The notes beneath the pieces were generated by a model that saw nothing but the letters and a program-made list of their open reading frames with translations, was not told the origin of the DNA and did not search any database. From Kiritimatiellia bacterium (GTDB lineage Bacteria > Verrucomicrobiota > Kiritimatiellia > JAQICX01), in NCBI GenBank assembly GCA_027858345.1, contig JAQICX010000032.1, positions 1 through 49,274 of the forward strand: a stretch of DNA of 49,274 nt. The letters run 5' to 3'. Position 1 is the first letter of the stretch, and each line of letters begins with the position of its first letter. Shown piece by piece: positions 32,844 to 41,327 of the stretch. The position numbers were made by a program, and so were the translations under genes.

Positions 32844-33989
32844 ATGGAATATTTAAGAAAAAAAATAGAGATGAAAAACATTGACCATCTTTACATACAT
32901 ATACCTTTCTGTACTGGCAAGTGCAGTTATTGCTCTTTTTTCTCGAAACCATACGATGAAGAGGTTGCAAATCTATATGTTGATAAGCTAATCGAAGAGT
33001 TGAAATATTACCAGTCAATATACAAAGAGCAGCTCAATCCAAAAACAATATACATCGGAGGAGGAACTCCAACCACTTTGAGTAAACTTCAGTTGGAAAA
33101 ACTGTTAATATCTCTTTATGAATTCAAGAATGTGACAGAATTTACTATTGAAACGAATCCAGGACTGCTAAGTGAGGGAAAACTCGAGCTTTTCAAAAAG
33201 TATGGTGTGAATAGAGTCAGCATGGGCGTTCAGAGTCTTGATGATGGTGTGCTGAAATATCTCAATCGTCGGCATACCGCAGGTGATGTTGAAAAGAGTT
33301 TAGAACTTTTAAAAAGATATGAGTTTGAAAATGTCTCAATTGATTTAATTAGTTCATTACCTAATGTCTCTAAAGAGGATTGGGAACGAACAATTGAAAA
33401 AGTCTCTTCATGGGATATAGTAAAGCATATATCCGTATACTGTCTGTCAATTGAAGATGGTACAAAGTTTGCTGATATGATTGAAAGTGGATGTTTGGTT
33501 TCTAATACAGATGACCATGAATTTGAGATGGGGCAGGTTGCAAGAGAACTTCTGGAATCTCGTGGTTATTCCCGATACGAAATTTCAAACTATGCAAAAC
33601 AAGGTTTTGAGTGTATGCATAATTTGGCTTACTGGCATGGTGAAGATTTCCTTGGTGTCGGGGCAGGAGCATCGTCTCGTCTTGGTTTAGAACGCTCAAC
33701 GAATGTTGAATCTATTGAAGATTACATTCTGCAAGTCACTAATGATGATTTTTCTTCTCTTCACGAAACAGAACTATTATCAGAAGATGAAGATGCTACA
33801 GAGAGAATCATGTTTAACTTAAGATTGGAGTCTGGTATTTGTCTCGATTCAATCAATGTCCCTGATTATATTGTGCAAAAGCTGGATGAGCTTGTGAATC
33901 TTAACATGTTGGAACTTGCTGTTGGTTGCTATAAAGTCAAATCAGATAAACGTGAGTTGACTAACTCTATATGCGAGTATTTGTTGTGA
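32844..33989 (+). CDS. hemW: HemW-type radical SAM protein (coproporphyrinogen III oxidase-like)
   Basis: A 381-aa radical SAM protein of the HemN/HemW class. The cluster motif CTGKCSYC (Cys23, Cys27, Cys30) follows LYIHIPF as usual. GGGTPTTLS, TIETNPG, NRVSMGVQS, the conserved HNLAYWHGEDFLGVGAGASS block and the C-terminal wing of HemW are present. HemW binds heme and is thought to act as a heme chaperone; it lacks the longer N-terminus of true HemN. An internal ATG at 32871 (372 aa) would give a more typical N-terminus and is a real alternative. It lies 5 bp after the RAYT gene. Confidence 0.9.
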   Translation: MEYLRKKIEMKNIDHLYIHIPFCTGKCSYCSFFSKPYDEEVANLYVDKLIEELKYYQSIYKEQLNPKTIYIGGGTPTTLSKLQLEKLLISLYEFKNVTEFTIETNPGLLSEGKLELFKKYGVNRVSMGVQSLDDGVLKYLNRRHTAGDVEKSLELLKRYEFENVSIDLISSLPNVSKEDWERTIEKVSSWDIVKHISVYCLSIEDGTKFADMIESGCLVSNTDDHEFEMGQVARELLESRGYSRYEISNYAKQGFECMHNLAYWHGEDFLGVGAGASSRLGLERSTNVESIEDYILQVTNDDFSSLHETELLSEDEDATERIMFNLRLESGICLDSINVPDYIVQKLDELVNLNMLELAVGCYKVKSDKRELTNSICEYLL

Positions 33990-34554
33990 TTATCGCCCCT
34001 TCCATGCTTCGCTACGAGTTTAGGTTGAAGGCGTCTTAAGCTTCCCGAGCCGGGGCTACTCGGCTACAGTTGCTTAGGGCATCCTGTTTAATTCATAACT
34101 AACGTATTGGTAAATATTAATACTTTCTTTTGCATGCTAAAGTGCAAGGTTTTTTGCACATTTAGATCAAAAAGCTTGCAGAAGGACTATAATATAAATT
34201 TAATACAATTTATGAATCTGTAATGCGATATTACGCATCTTTTTGCACTGCAATGAGTTACCTTTAGCCAGCTAAAGGCGAAATCATCTTAGCACAAAAA
34301 TATACGCAATCTCACATTAAACAGGAAGCCCTACTAAACTGCAATTTCACCGTTAACCTGCAAAGTTCACCCTGTAGCCGTGTCGCTTCGGCACGGACAA
34401 TGTTTTCCTGATTTTTTCGCGCTGCAGGCTGGAAGCATGCGTTACCATTTGCACTTGCAACGAAGATCGAATGTAACCATTCGCTTTGCTCATTGCTTCA
34501 GCCTATTAAAGTTTATTATTAGTGGCTTAAGCTGCTCTCGCGAGCTCGAGTGCG
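33990..34554. other. 565-bp intergenic region between convergent hemW and rlmN
   Basis: I see no gene. There are weak palindromes (CCGAG...CTCGG at 34045-34063, and GTGTCG-CTT-CGGCAC at 34380-34394 with one mismatch) and an AT-rich core around 34170-34210 containing TATAAT without a matching -35. A 222-nt open frame (34380-34601) is made of palindromic repeat text and runs into the 3' end of rlmN, so I reject it as a gene. Confidence 0.55.
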
Positions 34555-35607
34555 TTACCCCTTTTTTGTTTTGCTGGCGAGTTGTCCGCAGGCAGCGGTG
34601 ATGTCGGAACCTAGGGAGTAACGTCTTGTGATGGTTGCGATGTGGGGCTTTAGCTGATTAATAAAATATTCAATTTGCTTGTTGGAAGATGGTTTGAGTT
34701 TCTTCTCTTCCGGAGCGGGATTATATTTAATAACATTTAGATGTATTGGTAGGGGGGCACACCAGTTTTTTAGTGCGTCTATGTCTGCATCGGTGTCTGT
34801 TATTCCATCAATCATTAAGTATTCTAAAAAAATATAATTGTTTTCTGTTTCGTAATTTTTTGTCAATTCAAGCAATGTTGTTTGTAGTGCTTTAAGATTG
34901 TATGTTTTTGAGATTGGAACAATTCTGCTGCGAACCTCTTCTCTTGCACTATGAAGACTTATGGCAAGTTTGATTTTCGGAAAATTTGTCATAAGGGTGT
35001 TCAGTTCAGGAATGATTCCGACTGTTGATATGCATATGTGCTGTATGCTTAGATTGAAGTATTTTGGGTTTGTAAGAGTCTCGATGGCTTTATAGACTTC
35101 TCCAGGATTGTTTAAAGGTTCACCCATTCCCATAAATACTATATTTCTTATGTGGCGCTTTTCAGGTTTCAGATATTGATTTGCAATTGTGACCTGATCT
35201 AATATCTCCTGTCGGGTAAGATTGCGAGTGAAGCCCATATGACCTGTTGCACAAAATTGGCAATTCATTGCACAGCCAATTTGTGAGGATATGCATAGGG
35301 TTGTTCTGCCTGTCTTTATACGAAGAATTACAGCTTCAATGTAGTGGTTGTCTGTTGTTTTAAATAGAAGTTTGGTTGCACCATCCTGCTCTGATGATGC
35401 GGCTTGTGTGAGTTCAAGTGTCTGCCAGTTGAGTGAATTAATGAATGAACTTAATGTATAGTTACCACTATTGTTTTTTGAAATGGTTGATAGTGTTTCA
35501 GACTTTTTGAAGTATTGGTTATATACATTTTTTATTTGATGAGGATCAATTTTAAGTGAACTTCTAAGTTTCTCAACTCTATCCAAATTGTATATTGATG
35601 TTTTCAT
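34555..35607 (-). CDS. rlmN: dual-specificity 23S rRNA/tRNA adenosine-C2 methyltransferase RlmN
   Basis: A 350-aa radical SAM methyltransferase that makes m2A at 23S A2503 and at tRNA A37. The cluster motif CAMNCQFC has Cys112, Cys116 and Cys119. The two extra catalytic cysteines are in place: Cys105 in TTLCISSQ and Cys340 in DITAACGQL, and the second distinguishes RlmN/Cfr from ordinary radical SAM enzymes. MGMGEPLNNP and AISLHSA are also present. Cfr is less likely because the C-terminal block and length fit RlmN. It is read away from the ABC importer operon's strand end with a repeat-filled 194-bp gap. Confidence 0.95.
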   Translation of the reverse strand: MKTSIYNLDRVEKLRSSLKIDPHQIKNVYNQYFKKSETLSTISKNNSGNYTLSSFINSLNWQTLELTQAASSEQDGATKLLFKTTDNHYIEAVILRIKTGRTTLCISSQIGCAMNCQFCATGHMGFTRNLTRQEILDQVTIANQYLKPEKRHIRNIVFMGMGEPLNNPGEVYKAIETLTNPKYFNLSIQHICISTVGIIPELNTLMTNFPKIKLAISLHSAREEVRSRIVPISKTYNLKALQTTLLELTKNYETENNYIFLEYLMIDGITDTDADIDALKNWCAPLPIHLNVIKYNPAPEEKKLKPSSNKQIEYFINQLKPHIATITRRYSLGSDITAACGQLASKTKKG

Positions 35608-35651
35608 GTTTTTGTTCGACTACGTTGTCGTCGTTTCGTTACTTTTATTTT

Positions 35652-35698
35652 CCACACATTTCATGTGTGGCTATTAAAATTGGACTGCTTCGCAGTCC
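35652..35698. repeat. two adjacent triloop palindromes
   Basis: CCACACAT-TTC-ATGTGTGG at 35652-35670 and GGACTGC-TTC-GCAGTCC at 35682-35698, both perfect with the same TTC loop and unrelated stems. They lie upstream of rlmN. The second is followed by TTTTT on the plus strand but no plus-strand gene precedes it. Confidence 0.9.
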
Positions 35699-35733
35699 TT
35701 TTTGAAACACGTTGATTTCTTTGGTTATACACA

Positions 35734-35760
35734 ATAAACCCCGCGGTTTTATGGCGGGGT
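35734..35760 (-). terminator. putative terminator of the sugar ABC operon
   Basis: A 7-bp stem ACCCCGC/GCGGGGT (35738-35744 with 35754-35760), a 9-nt loop, and on the minus strand TTTATTG after the stem. It lies 41 nt after the stop of the second permease. Confidence 0.65.
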
Positions 35761-35766
35761 ATTTTC

Positions 35767-35794
35767 AATTCTTAATTCTTAATTCGTAATTGAA
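35767..35794. repeat. four heptamers after the permease stop
   Basis: AATTCTT, AATTCTT, AATTCGT, AATTGAA. On the transcribed strand the array starts 7 nt after the stop of the gene at 35802. A similar array (AATTTTT, AATTTTT, AATTGAA) lies at 41304-41324, again just after a stop. Confidence 0.7.
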
Positions 35795-35801
35795 TAATAT
35801 A

Positions 35802-36671
35802 TCATCCTTTAACAGCACCAAGCTGAATACCCTTAACAAGATATTTCTGTAGGCAAACAAAAACAAGAATCATTGGTATAACTGACATTGTTACAGCAGC
35901 CATCATTAGATGTGTTGTGTTTCCTCGTGTTGAGTCAAAGAACAACAGACCAATCGGCAGAGTATACTTATCAACTGTTTTCATCATAACTAGTGGCCAG
36001 AAAAGATTTCTGTATGAACCAAGGAAAGTGAAAATTGTTAATGTAATCAAACCTGGACGACATAGAGGAAGTATTACGTCCCAGAATAGCTGCCATTTGG
36101 TTGCACCATCAATTTCTGCAGCTTCATCCAAACTTGCAGGGATTGAAAGCATGAATTGTCTCAGCAGGAATGTGCCGAATGCTGAGAATGCACCTGGTAT
36201 GATCAAACCAGGCATTGTGTCAACAAGACCAAACTTAATCATGATCTGATAGTTAGGAATCATCATTACAAGTGCAGGAAGCATCATTGTGCCAAGATAC
36301 ATTAAGAATACTTTATCTCTACCAGGCCATTTAAGTCTAGCAAAACTGAAAGCAGCTAGAGCGCTTGTAAATACTTGTAGAAATGTTACCCAGCATGCAA
36401 CAAAGATACTGTTAATATAGAATTTTGCATATGGAAGAACTCTAAATACTTCTGCGTAGTTATCCCACTGAAGTTTTGCAGGAATCCATGTTGTCAAACT
36501 GATTTCAGCATTTGTTTTTAAACTTGCAAGCAGCATCCATAAGAATGGAAGAGAGAATAACAATGCAATTATCGTCACAATAAGATGAATTGAGCTTGTT
36601 TTTATTAAAGAGGCTTTAATCATTTTAGATAGCCTTTTTGCTTCTTTTTGATTTGTTTGTTTTTTAGTCAT
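35802..36671 (-). CDS. carbohydrate ABC transporter permease, MalG/UgpE type
   Basis: A 289-aa inner-membrane permease with six predicted helices and the cytoplasmic EAA loop EAAEIDGATKWQLFWDVILP near 185-205, which docks the ATPase. The N-terminus is a basic cytoplasmic tail of about 25 residues. It overlaps the MalF-like gene by 8 bp and is the last gene of the importer operon. Length and topology are normal for the family, in contrast to its partner. The sugar cannot be told from the permease. Confidence 0.93.
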   Translation of the reverse strand: MTKKQTNQKEAKRLSKMIKASLIKTSSIHLIVTIIALLFSLPFLWMLLASLKTNAEISLTTWIPAKLQWDNYAEVFRVLPYAKFYINSIFVACWVTFLQVFTSALAAFSFARLKWPGRDKVFLMYLGTMMLPALVMMIPNYQIMIKFGLVDTMPGLIIPGAFSAFGTFLLRQFMLSIPASLDEAAEIDGATKWQLFWDVILPLCRPGLITLTIFTFLGSYRNLFWPLVMMKTVDKYTLPIGLLFFDSTRGNTTHLMMAAVTMSVIPMILVFVCLQKYLVKGIQLGAVKG

Positions 36672-38142
36672 TTACGTATTTGCTCCCAAATTTCCAGTTA
36701 AATATTGTTATAGAGAAGACTAAGACAAATAGTCCCCATCCTATTGCAGATGCATATCCAAGACGCCCTGTGTTAAAACCTTCTGTATATATATAGTAGC
36801 TCAATGTTGTTGTTGCTCCAGCAGGACCACCTTGTGTCATTGTTCTTGCTGTTGCAAACCCACCTTGAAGACCACCCATCACAGACATGACGAAGATAAA
36901 GAATGTCACAGGAGCTAATTGAGGCCATGTGATGTTTGTGAATCTTTGTGCACCAGATGCACCATCGATATCGGCAGCTTCATATAGTTCCGGTGGAACA
37001 TTTGAAAGTCCTGCAAGATATAGCAACATGTTGTTTGAACCAATTGCACCCCACAAACTCATAATCATGATAGCAGGTTTTGCCCAGTAGTAATCAGCAA
37101 TCCATAGCGGAGCTTCAAGTCCATCTGATGCCATCTCAGGAAGGCTATAAAGCACCAATGCTAGTCCTATACAGACAAATTGCGCAACCATAAAGATCAG
37201 TGAACCAACAATCATACCGCCATGACCTTTCCACGGGGTAGATTCAAAGTCCTGTTTTTTAATAATCCAATTAACTATGCATGCAAGTAAAAGGACAACT
37301 GCAATTGCAAGAGGAACCCATTTTATAGATTCAATTGGAGATATTTTTGAGAAAAAGTATGCAGGTATACATGTGAACAGTGTAGGCAGTATTACTGACA
37401 ACGAGTCGATTTCCGCATCTCTCCACTTAAAGTTTAGCACCTTGAAACGCCATGCAAGTATAAGTATTAAAAGAGCAAATAGCACCCAGAAACCAATTTG
37501 TACTGTTGATGCTTCCATGCTGTTGACTTGTGCAGATAGATTGTTTAAAGGTTGTGCGAGAGCAGAATTGATTGGTCCAATTGGGCTGTACATCTTTTTC
37601 CAAAGCAGGAAAACAGCAACACCAGATGTAAAGTGAGGAAGGAAGAACAATGTTCTATATACCGTTGATCCACCAACCGCTCCTCCAACAAGCATAAGAC
37701 CGCCGATGCTTACAACAAGAATTGTAAGTGCAGTTGCTTTTAGACCAACAGCCATGAGCACGCATAGTGATGCAGCCATGATTGCAGAGATAATAACAAG
37801 TTTCCAGACTTTGTTGTTTGCACCCTTGAAGTTGTTATTAAGAAGTATGGCTGCGCCAAGACTTCCAGCAATACCAAATGGAATACCCATCATGAAGAAT
37901 AGAGTGTTACCAAAATACATTAGAAAGTATTCGTCTTTGAATAGTCGTACAAAGTTGGCAAATCCCACGAATTGGATATGATTTTCTGGTTTGAACATAT
38001 TGTGGAGTTTTAAATCCCAGTTTGTAAATGCAAGTATCATACTGAATACAAGAGGCACAAGAGTGAATATAAGGAACCCACATATATTTGGACTAATAAA
38101 TCCGAGTCCAGTAAATATCTGTTTTATTTTTTTTGAATTCAT
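36664..38142 (-). CDS. carbohydrate ABC transporter permease, MalF/UgpA type, with large insertions
   Basis: A 492-aa permease partner; most UgpA-type permeases have about 290-310 residues. The normal blocks are present: FISPNICGFLIFTLVPLVFS near the start, TLFFLPHFTSGVAVFLLWKK (164-183), LAGLSNVPPELYEAADIDGA (376-395, the EAA loop) and TQGGPAGATTTL. Two extra hydrophobic stretches interrupt the fold: about 111-158 (two helices) before the TLFFLPH block, and about 205-340 (three or four helices) before ADYYWAKPAIMIMSLWG. Both are in frame and look like real protein. It overlaps the binding-protein gene by 4 bp (ATGA). Confidence 0.9.
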   Translation of the reverse strand: MNSKKIKQIFTGLGFISPNICGFLIFTLVPLVFSMILAFTNWDLKLHNMFKPENHIQFVGFANFVRLFKDEYFLMYFGNTLFFMMGIPFGIAGSLGAAILLNNNFKGANNKVWKLVIISAIMAASLCVLMAVGLKATALTILVVSIGGLMLVGGAVGGSTVYRTLFFLPHFTSGVAVFLLWKKMYSPIGPINSALAQPLNNLSAQVNSMEASTVQIGFWVLFALLILILAWRFKVLNFKWRDAEIDSLSVILPTLFTCIPAYFFSKISPIESIKWVPLAIAVVLLLACIVNWIIKKQDFESTPWKGHGGMIVGSLIFMVAQFVCIGLALVLYSLPEMASDGLEAPLWIADYYWAKPAIMIMSLWGAIGSNNMLLYLAGLSNVPPELYEAADIDGASGAQRFTNITWPQLAPVTFFIFVMSVMGGLQGGFATARTMTQGGPAGATTTLSYYIYTEGFNTGRLGYASAIGWGLFVLVFSITIFNWKFGSKYVND

Positions 38143-39620
38143 TCTGCAATCATTCCTTTTTCTTTATAATATTTTTTATAGAATGGGTTATATATCCATT
38201 CATCAGGAAGTGGTTTGCCCTCTTTTTTATACTGGTCAATTTGTTCCTGTATTTTTAAGCGTTTTTGATATTCCGGCATTAGATGCGGATTTTCTTTTAA
38301 GAAAATTTGTATTTCGTTATTAACTCTTCTTTGCAATTTTGCAGCAGCTTCTGCAGCTGTTATACGGTTTGCTTTGAATTCACCTTCAGCTCTAGTTCTT
38401 TCCAGTCCAACAGTATTATCAAGGACAAAAGGAGAGAATGCAGCAGGAATTGCTATGTTATTTGCAGCGTTTGCAAATGCTTCATGACATCCCCATTCAT
38501 TTGGGTAGTCTTTTGGCCTTAAGAATTCTTCAGTTTTCATTGCCTCTGGATTTGGAGGCAGGGCATCCGCATCTGCAATAATAGTGTTATTGTATTCTGG
38601 AGATGCAAGATACTGCATAAAGTAGTATGTCAAATTCATATGTTTTCCACCTTTGTACACAGCTGCAGCTCTTGTTCCAATTGAAGTGTTTGGGAATCCA
38701 CCATTAGGAAATTCAACAACTTTGAGGTTAAGACCTTTTCCGTCATTGAATTCTCTGAGCTGTATTAGAGCATATCGACCGGAGTTAAGCATTGCGTAGT
38801 TACCGTTTGCAAACATTTGATATGCCTGGCCACCGTATCCGGCTTCAGTTGAGAAAGCCTGTCTGTCTGCTTCGTTTGGTAGTATTTTGTCCACTTCCGT
38901 CCATTTGTATATTAAATCCAGCACTCCTATATAAGTAGGATTGTCTGCTTGAGAAGCTGTGAGTGTTTCGTTGAATTCATCAACACCTTTTGAACGAGTT
39001 AATATATTTGCAGCTAAATAAGATACCAGAAAGACTCGTTTGTCAGGTGTTACATCTTTGTTTGCTTTTTCAACAAGCTTTTTACCTATTCTTTCAAATT
39101 CTTCAATAGACCATCTTGATGGAGGAGCTTCCATTCCATATTTTTTAAAAACATCAACATTCACCCACAGTTGAGGAGCTGTAACATTCAAAGGAAATGC
39201 ATATTGTTCTCCACCAACGGTAAGATCAGGGGCCAAAACAGGAAAAGTTTTATCAAGTCCAAATCCCATTTGTTTAGCCATATCAGTAACAGGTTCAAGG
39301 ATGCCCACAGCTTCTCTGAATCTCATGTTTGGACCACCGCAGTGACCTATAATGTCACTACCAACACCAGAAACACCTTGTATAACAACTTTTGAATTGT
39401 CACTATTAACAGTATCAACTTTCATTACGAAGTCAACTTCATTTGAGTATGTTTTCTTTAACCATTCCTGAAAAACTTCAATTTGAGTTGTTCGAGCGGG
39501 ATTTGGGTCTGTTGACCAATATAAAACAGGAACCTTCGATTTTGCATCTGGCTGCATACCTTTCATAAGTATGCTTGCAATCACCAGAATTAATAAAGCT
39601 CCAAGAAATATGTATTTCAT
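38139..39620 (-). CDS. extracellular solute-binding protein of a sugar ABC importer
   Basis: A 493-aa family 1-type solute-binding protein (VPVLYWSTDPNPARTTQIEVFQEW ... PLNVTAPQLWVNVDVFKKYGM ... GNYAMLNSGRYAL). The N-terminus is a hydrophobic helix (about 3-20) without a lipobox Cys, so the protein is probably tethered by an uncleaved anchor or cleaved by signal peptidase I. AGGAGA lies 6 nt before ATG. It is first in an operon with the two permeases. No ATPase gene is present, so a shared MsmK/UgpC-type ATPase elsewhere is likely. The C-terminal 60 residues are basic and helical. Confidence 0.9.
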   Translation of the reverse strand: MKYIFLGALLILVIASILMKGMQPDAKSKVPVLYWSTDPNPARTTQIEVFQEWLKKTYSNEVDFVMKVDTVNSDNSKVVIQGVSGVGSDIIGHCGGPNMRFREAVGILEPVTDMAKQMGFGLDKTFPVLAPDLTVGGEQYAFPLNVTAPQLWVNVDVFKKYGMEAPPSRWSIEEFERIGKKLVEKANKDVTPDKRVFLVSYLAANILTRSKGVDEFNETLTASQADNPTYIGVLDLIYKWTEVDKILPNEADRQAFSTEAGYGGQAYQMFANGNYAMLNSGRYALIQLREFNDGKGLNLKVVEFPNGGFPNTSIGTRAAAVYKGGKHMNLTYYFMQYLASPEYNNTIIADADALPPNPEAMKTEEFLRPKDYPNEWGCHEAFANAANNIAIPAAFSPFVLDNTVGLERTRAEGEFKANRITAAEAAAKLQRRVNNEIQIFLKENPHLMPEYQKRLKIQEQIDQYKKEGKPLPDEWIYNPFYKKYYKEKGMIAE

Positions 39621-39786
39621 TTAATTCTCCTAATTTAATAGTAAATGTGTAATTCGTAATCTGAATTTAAAAAATAACCAGCCAGAATAATAACAAATTC
39701 ATAAATAAAAACCAACAAATTTTTTGCATTATTAGTGGATATATTTATTTGCGGGTTTAATTAGTTTTGAATATAAAAAAACGTTC

Positions 39787-39815
39787 TTGAAAGAAATTGA
39801 AAAATAGTGTTAAAT
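39787..39815 (+). promoter_or_regulatory. putative promoter of the PPi-phosphofructokinase gene
   Basis: TTGAAA (39787-39792), a 17-bp spacer and TTAAAT (39810-39815). The predicted start near 39822 lies downstream of the upstream TTG frame start (39797) and 44 nt before the ATG at 39866. Confidence 0.5.
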
Positions 39816-39865
39816 ACCCCACTTATTCAATAATTTATAAACTACTAAATGTTAGGAAATACAAA

Positions 39866-41092
39866 ATGGACGTGAAAAAAGTTGGCATATTGACAGCAGG
39901 TGGATTGGCACCATGCTTATCTTCTGCACTTGCAGGTTTGATTGAAAATTATACAAAAGTAGATCCATCAATTGAGATTATCTGTTATTTAAGCGGTTAC
40001 AAGGGCTTACTTCTTGGTGATAGCATTGAAGTTACTGAAGAAATCAGAGAAAAAGCTTGGATTCTATATAATCATGGAGGCAGCCCAATTGGGAACAGTC
40101 GTGTGAAGCTTACAAATTTTAAAGATTGCCTTAAAAGAGGACTTGTTAAAGAGGGTGAAGTTCCATTGGAAGTTGCTGCAAGTCAGTTGACAAAGGATGG
40201 TGTTCAAGTTCTTCATACTATTGGAGGTGATGACACAAATACAACTGCTGCAGACTTAGCTGCATTCCTGGCGACAAATGATTATGATTTAAAAGTTGTT
40301 GGTTTGCCAAAAACAATTGATAATGATGTTATTCCTATCAAGCAGAGTCTTGGTGCCTGGACAGCAGCCGAAGAGGGTGCAAAGTATTTTGAGAACGTTG
40401 TTTCTGAACACAATGCAAATCCAAGAATGTTGATTGTTCATGAAGTTATGGGTAGAAGCTGTGGTTGGTTGACAGCAGAAACAGCAAGAGTATATCACGC
40501 TAGACTTGAAGTGCTAGATTTTCTTCCAGGAATTGGTTTGAGTAAAGCTAGAAAAGATGTTCATGGTATTTATGTTCCTGAAATGAATTTTTCTGTTGAA
40601 GCTGAAGCCGATAGATTGAAGAAAATCATGGATGACACAGATTGTGTAAATATTTTTGTTTCAGAAGGTGCTGGTCTTCAAACTATTGTTGCTGAAATGG
40701 AAGCCAAGGGCGAAGAAGTTCCTAGAGATGCTTTTGGTCATGCGAAACTTGATGCAGTTAATCCCGGAAAATGGTTTGGCGAGCAATTTGCAAAAATGAT
40801 TGGTGCTGAAAAAGTGCTTGTTCAGAAGAGTGGTTACTTCAGCAGAGCTGCTGCTTCAAATGCTGCAGATACAGAACTTATTAAAATGTGTGCAAAAAAA
40901 GCAGTTGAGTGTGCTCTTGAAGGAATCAGTGGCGTTATTGGTCATGATGAAGATCAAGGTGAAGTTCTACGTGCAATTGAGTTTGAAAGAATTGCAGGCG
41001 GTAAGCTTTTCGATATTGATGTGAAATGGTTTGGCGATCTGCTTGAAGATATTGGTCAAGCTAAGGGTTCTAAGGTTGAAGTCGAACATTAA
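39866..41092 (+). CDS. pyrophosphate-dependent 6-phosphofructokinase
   Basis: A 408-aa phosphofructokinase that uses PPi and works reversibly in glycolysis and gluconeogenesis. The phosphoryl-donor loop reads GGDDTN at 120-125; the second Asp replaces the Gly of the ATP-type GGDG and marks PPi specificity. PKTIDND (148-154) holds the catalytic Asp pair, and MGRSCGW follows. I choose ATG 39866 (AGGA about 8 nt upstream, protein starting MDVKKVGILTAGGLAPC) over a TTG at 39797 that would add 23 unrelated residues upstream of the likely transcription start. It is a single gene between its own promoter and terminator. Confidence 0.93.
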   Translation: MDVKKVGILTAGGLAPCLSSALAGLIENYTKVDPSIEIICYLSGYKGLLLGDSIEVTEEIREKAWILYNHGGSPIGNSRVKLTNFKDCLKRGLVKEGEVPLEVAASQLTKDGVQVLHTIGGDDTNTTAADLAAFLATNDYDLKVVGLPKTIDNDVIPIKQSLGAWTAAEEGAKYFENVVSEHNANPRMLIVHEVMGRSCGWLTAETARVYHARLEVLDFLPGIGLSKARKDVHGIYVPEMNFSVEAEADRLKKIMDDTDCVNIFVSEGAGLQTIVAEMEAKGEEVPRDAFGHAKLDAVNPGKWFGEQFAKMIGAEKVLVQKSGYFSRAAASNAADTELIKMCAKKAVECALEGISGVIGHDEDQGEVLRAIEFERIAGGKLFDIDVKWFGDLLEDIGQAKGSKVEVEH

Positions 41093-41113
41093 CATCTGTC
41101 ATATCTGATAGAA

Positions 41114-41147
41114 AAGGGCGAGAAAAACATTTCTCGCCTTTTTTTTT
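41114..41147 (+). terminator. rho-independent terminator of the phosphofructokinase gene
   Basis: A 9-bp perfect stem GGCGAGAAA/TTTCTCGCC (41117-41125 with 41130-41138), a 4-nt loop and a run of nine T (41139-41147). Confidence 0.95.
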
Positions 41148-41222
41148 GTGCCAAGTTTCTCGTTTTCAGGTGACGTAGTCAGCACATTGGTCCATCGATC
41201 CTATATCTTCCATTTGAACAAT

Positions 41223-41266
41223 GAGACGTATGAGACCAATGGGACGGATATGGCGACTGCGTCGCC
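41223..41266. repeat. three 9-bp units and a triloop palindrome
   Basis: GAGACGTAT, GAGACCAAT, GGGACGGAT at 41223-41249, followed by GGCGAC-TGC-GTCGCC at 41252-41266. The rest of the 180-bp gap shows nothing I can name. Confidence 0.6.
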
Positions 41267-41327
41267 CCAAAAGCATATCACCTACGACCTGTCGGTTTTT
41301 CCAAATTTTTAATTTTTAATTGAAGTA

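Noticed and set aside
34150-34200. Promoter around TATAAT at about 34188
   Set aside because: No -35 box at a sensible distance and no plus-strand gene downstream.
34380-34601. 73-aa plus-strand frame upstream of rlmN's 3' end
   Set aside because: It is made of palindromic repeat text and the antisense of the rlmN C-terminus.
35682-35704. Plus-strand terminator GGACTGC-TTC-GCAGTCC-TTTTT
   Set aside because: No plus-strand gene precedes it; it fits the triloop palindrome class better.
39797-39865. N-terminal extension of the phosphofructokinase from a TTG start
   Set aside because: It lies at or before the likely transcription start and ATG 39866 has a good ribosome site and the normal family N-terminus.
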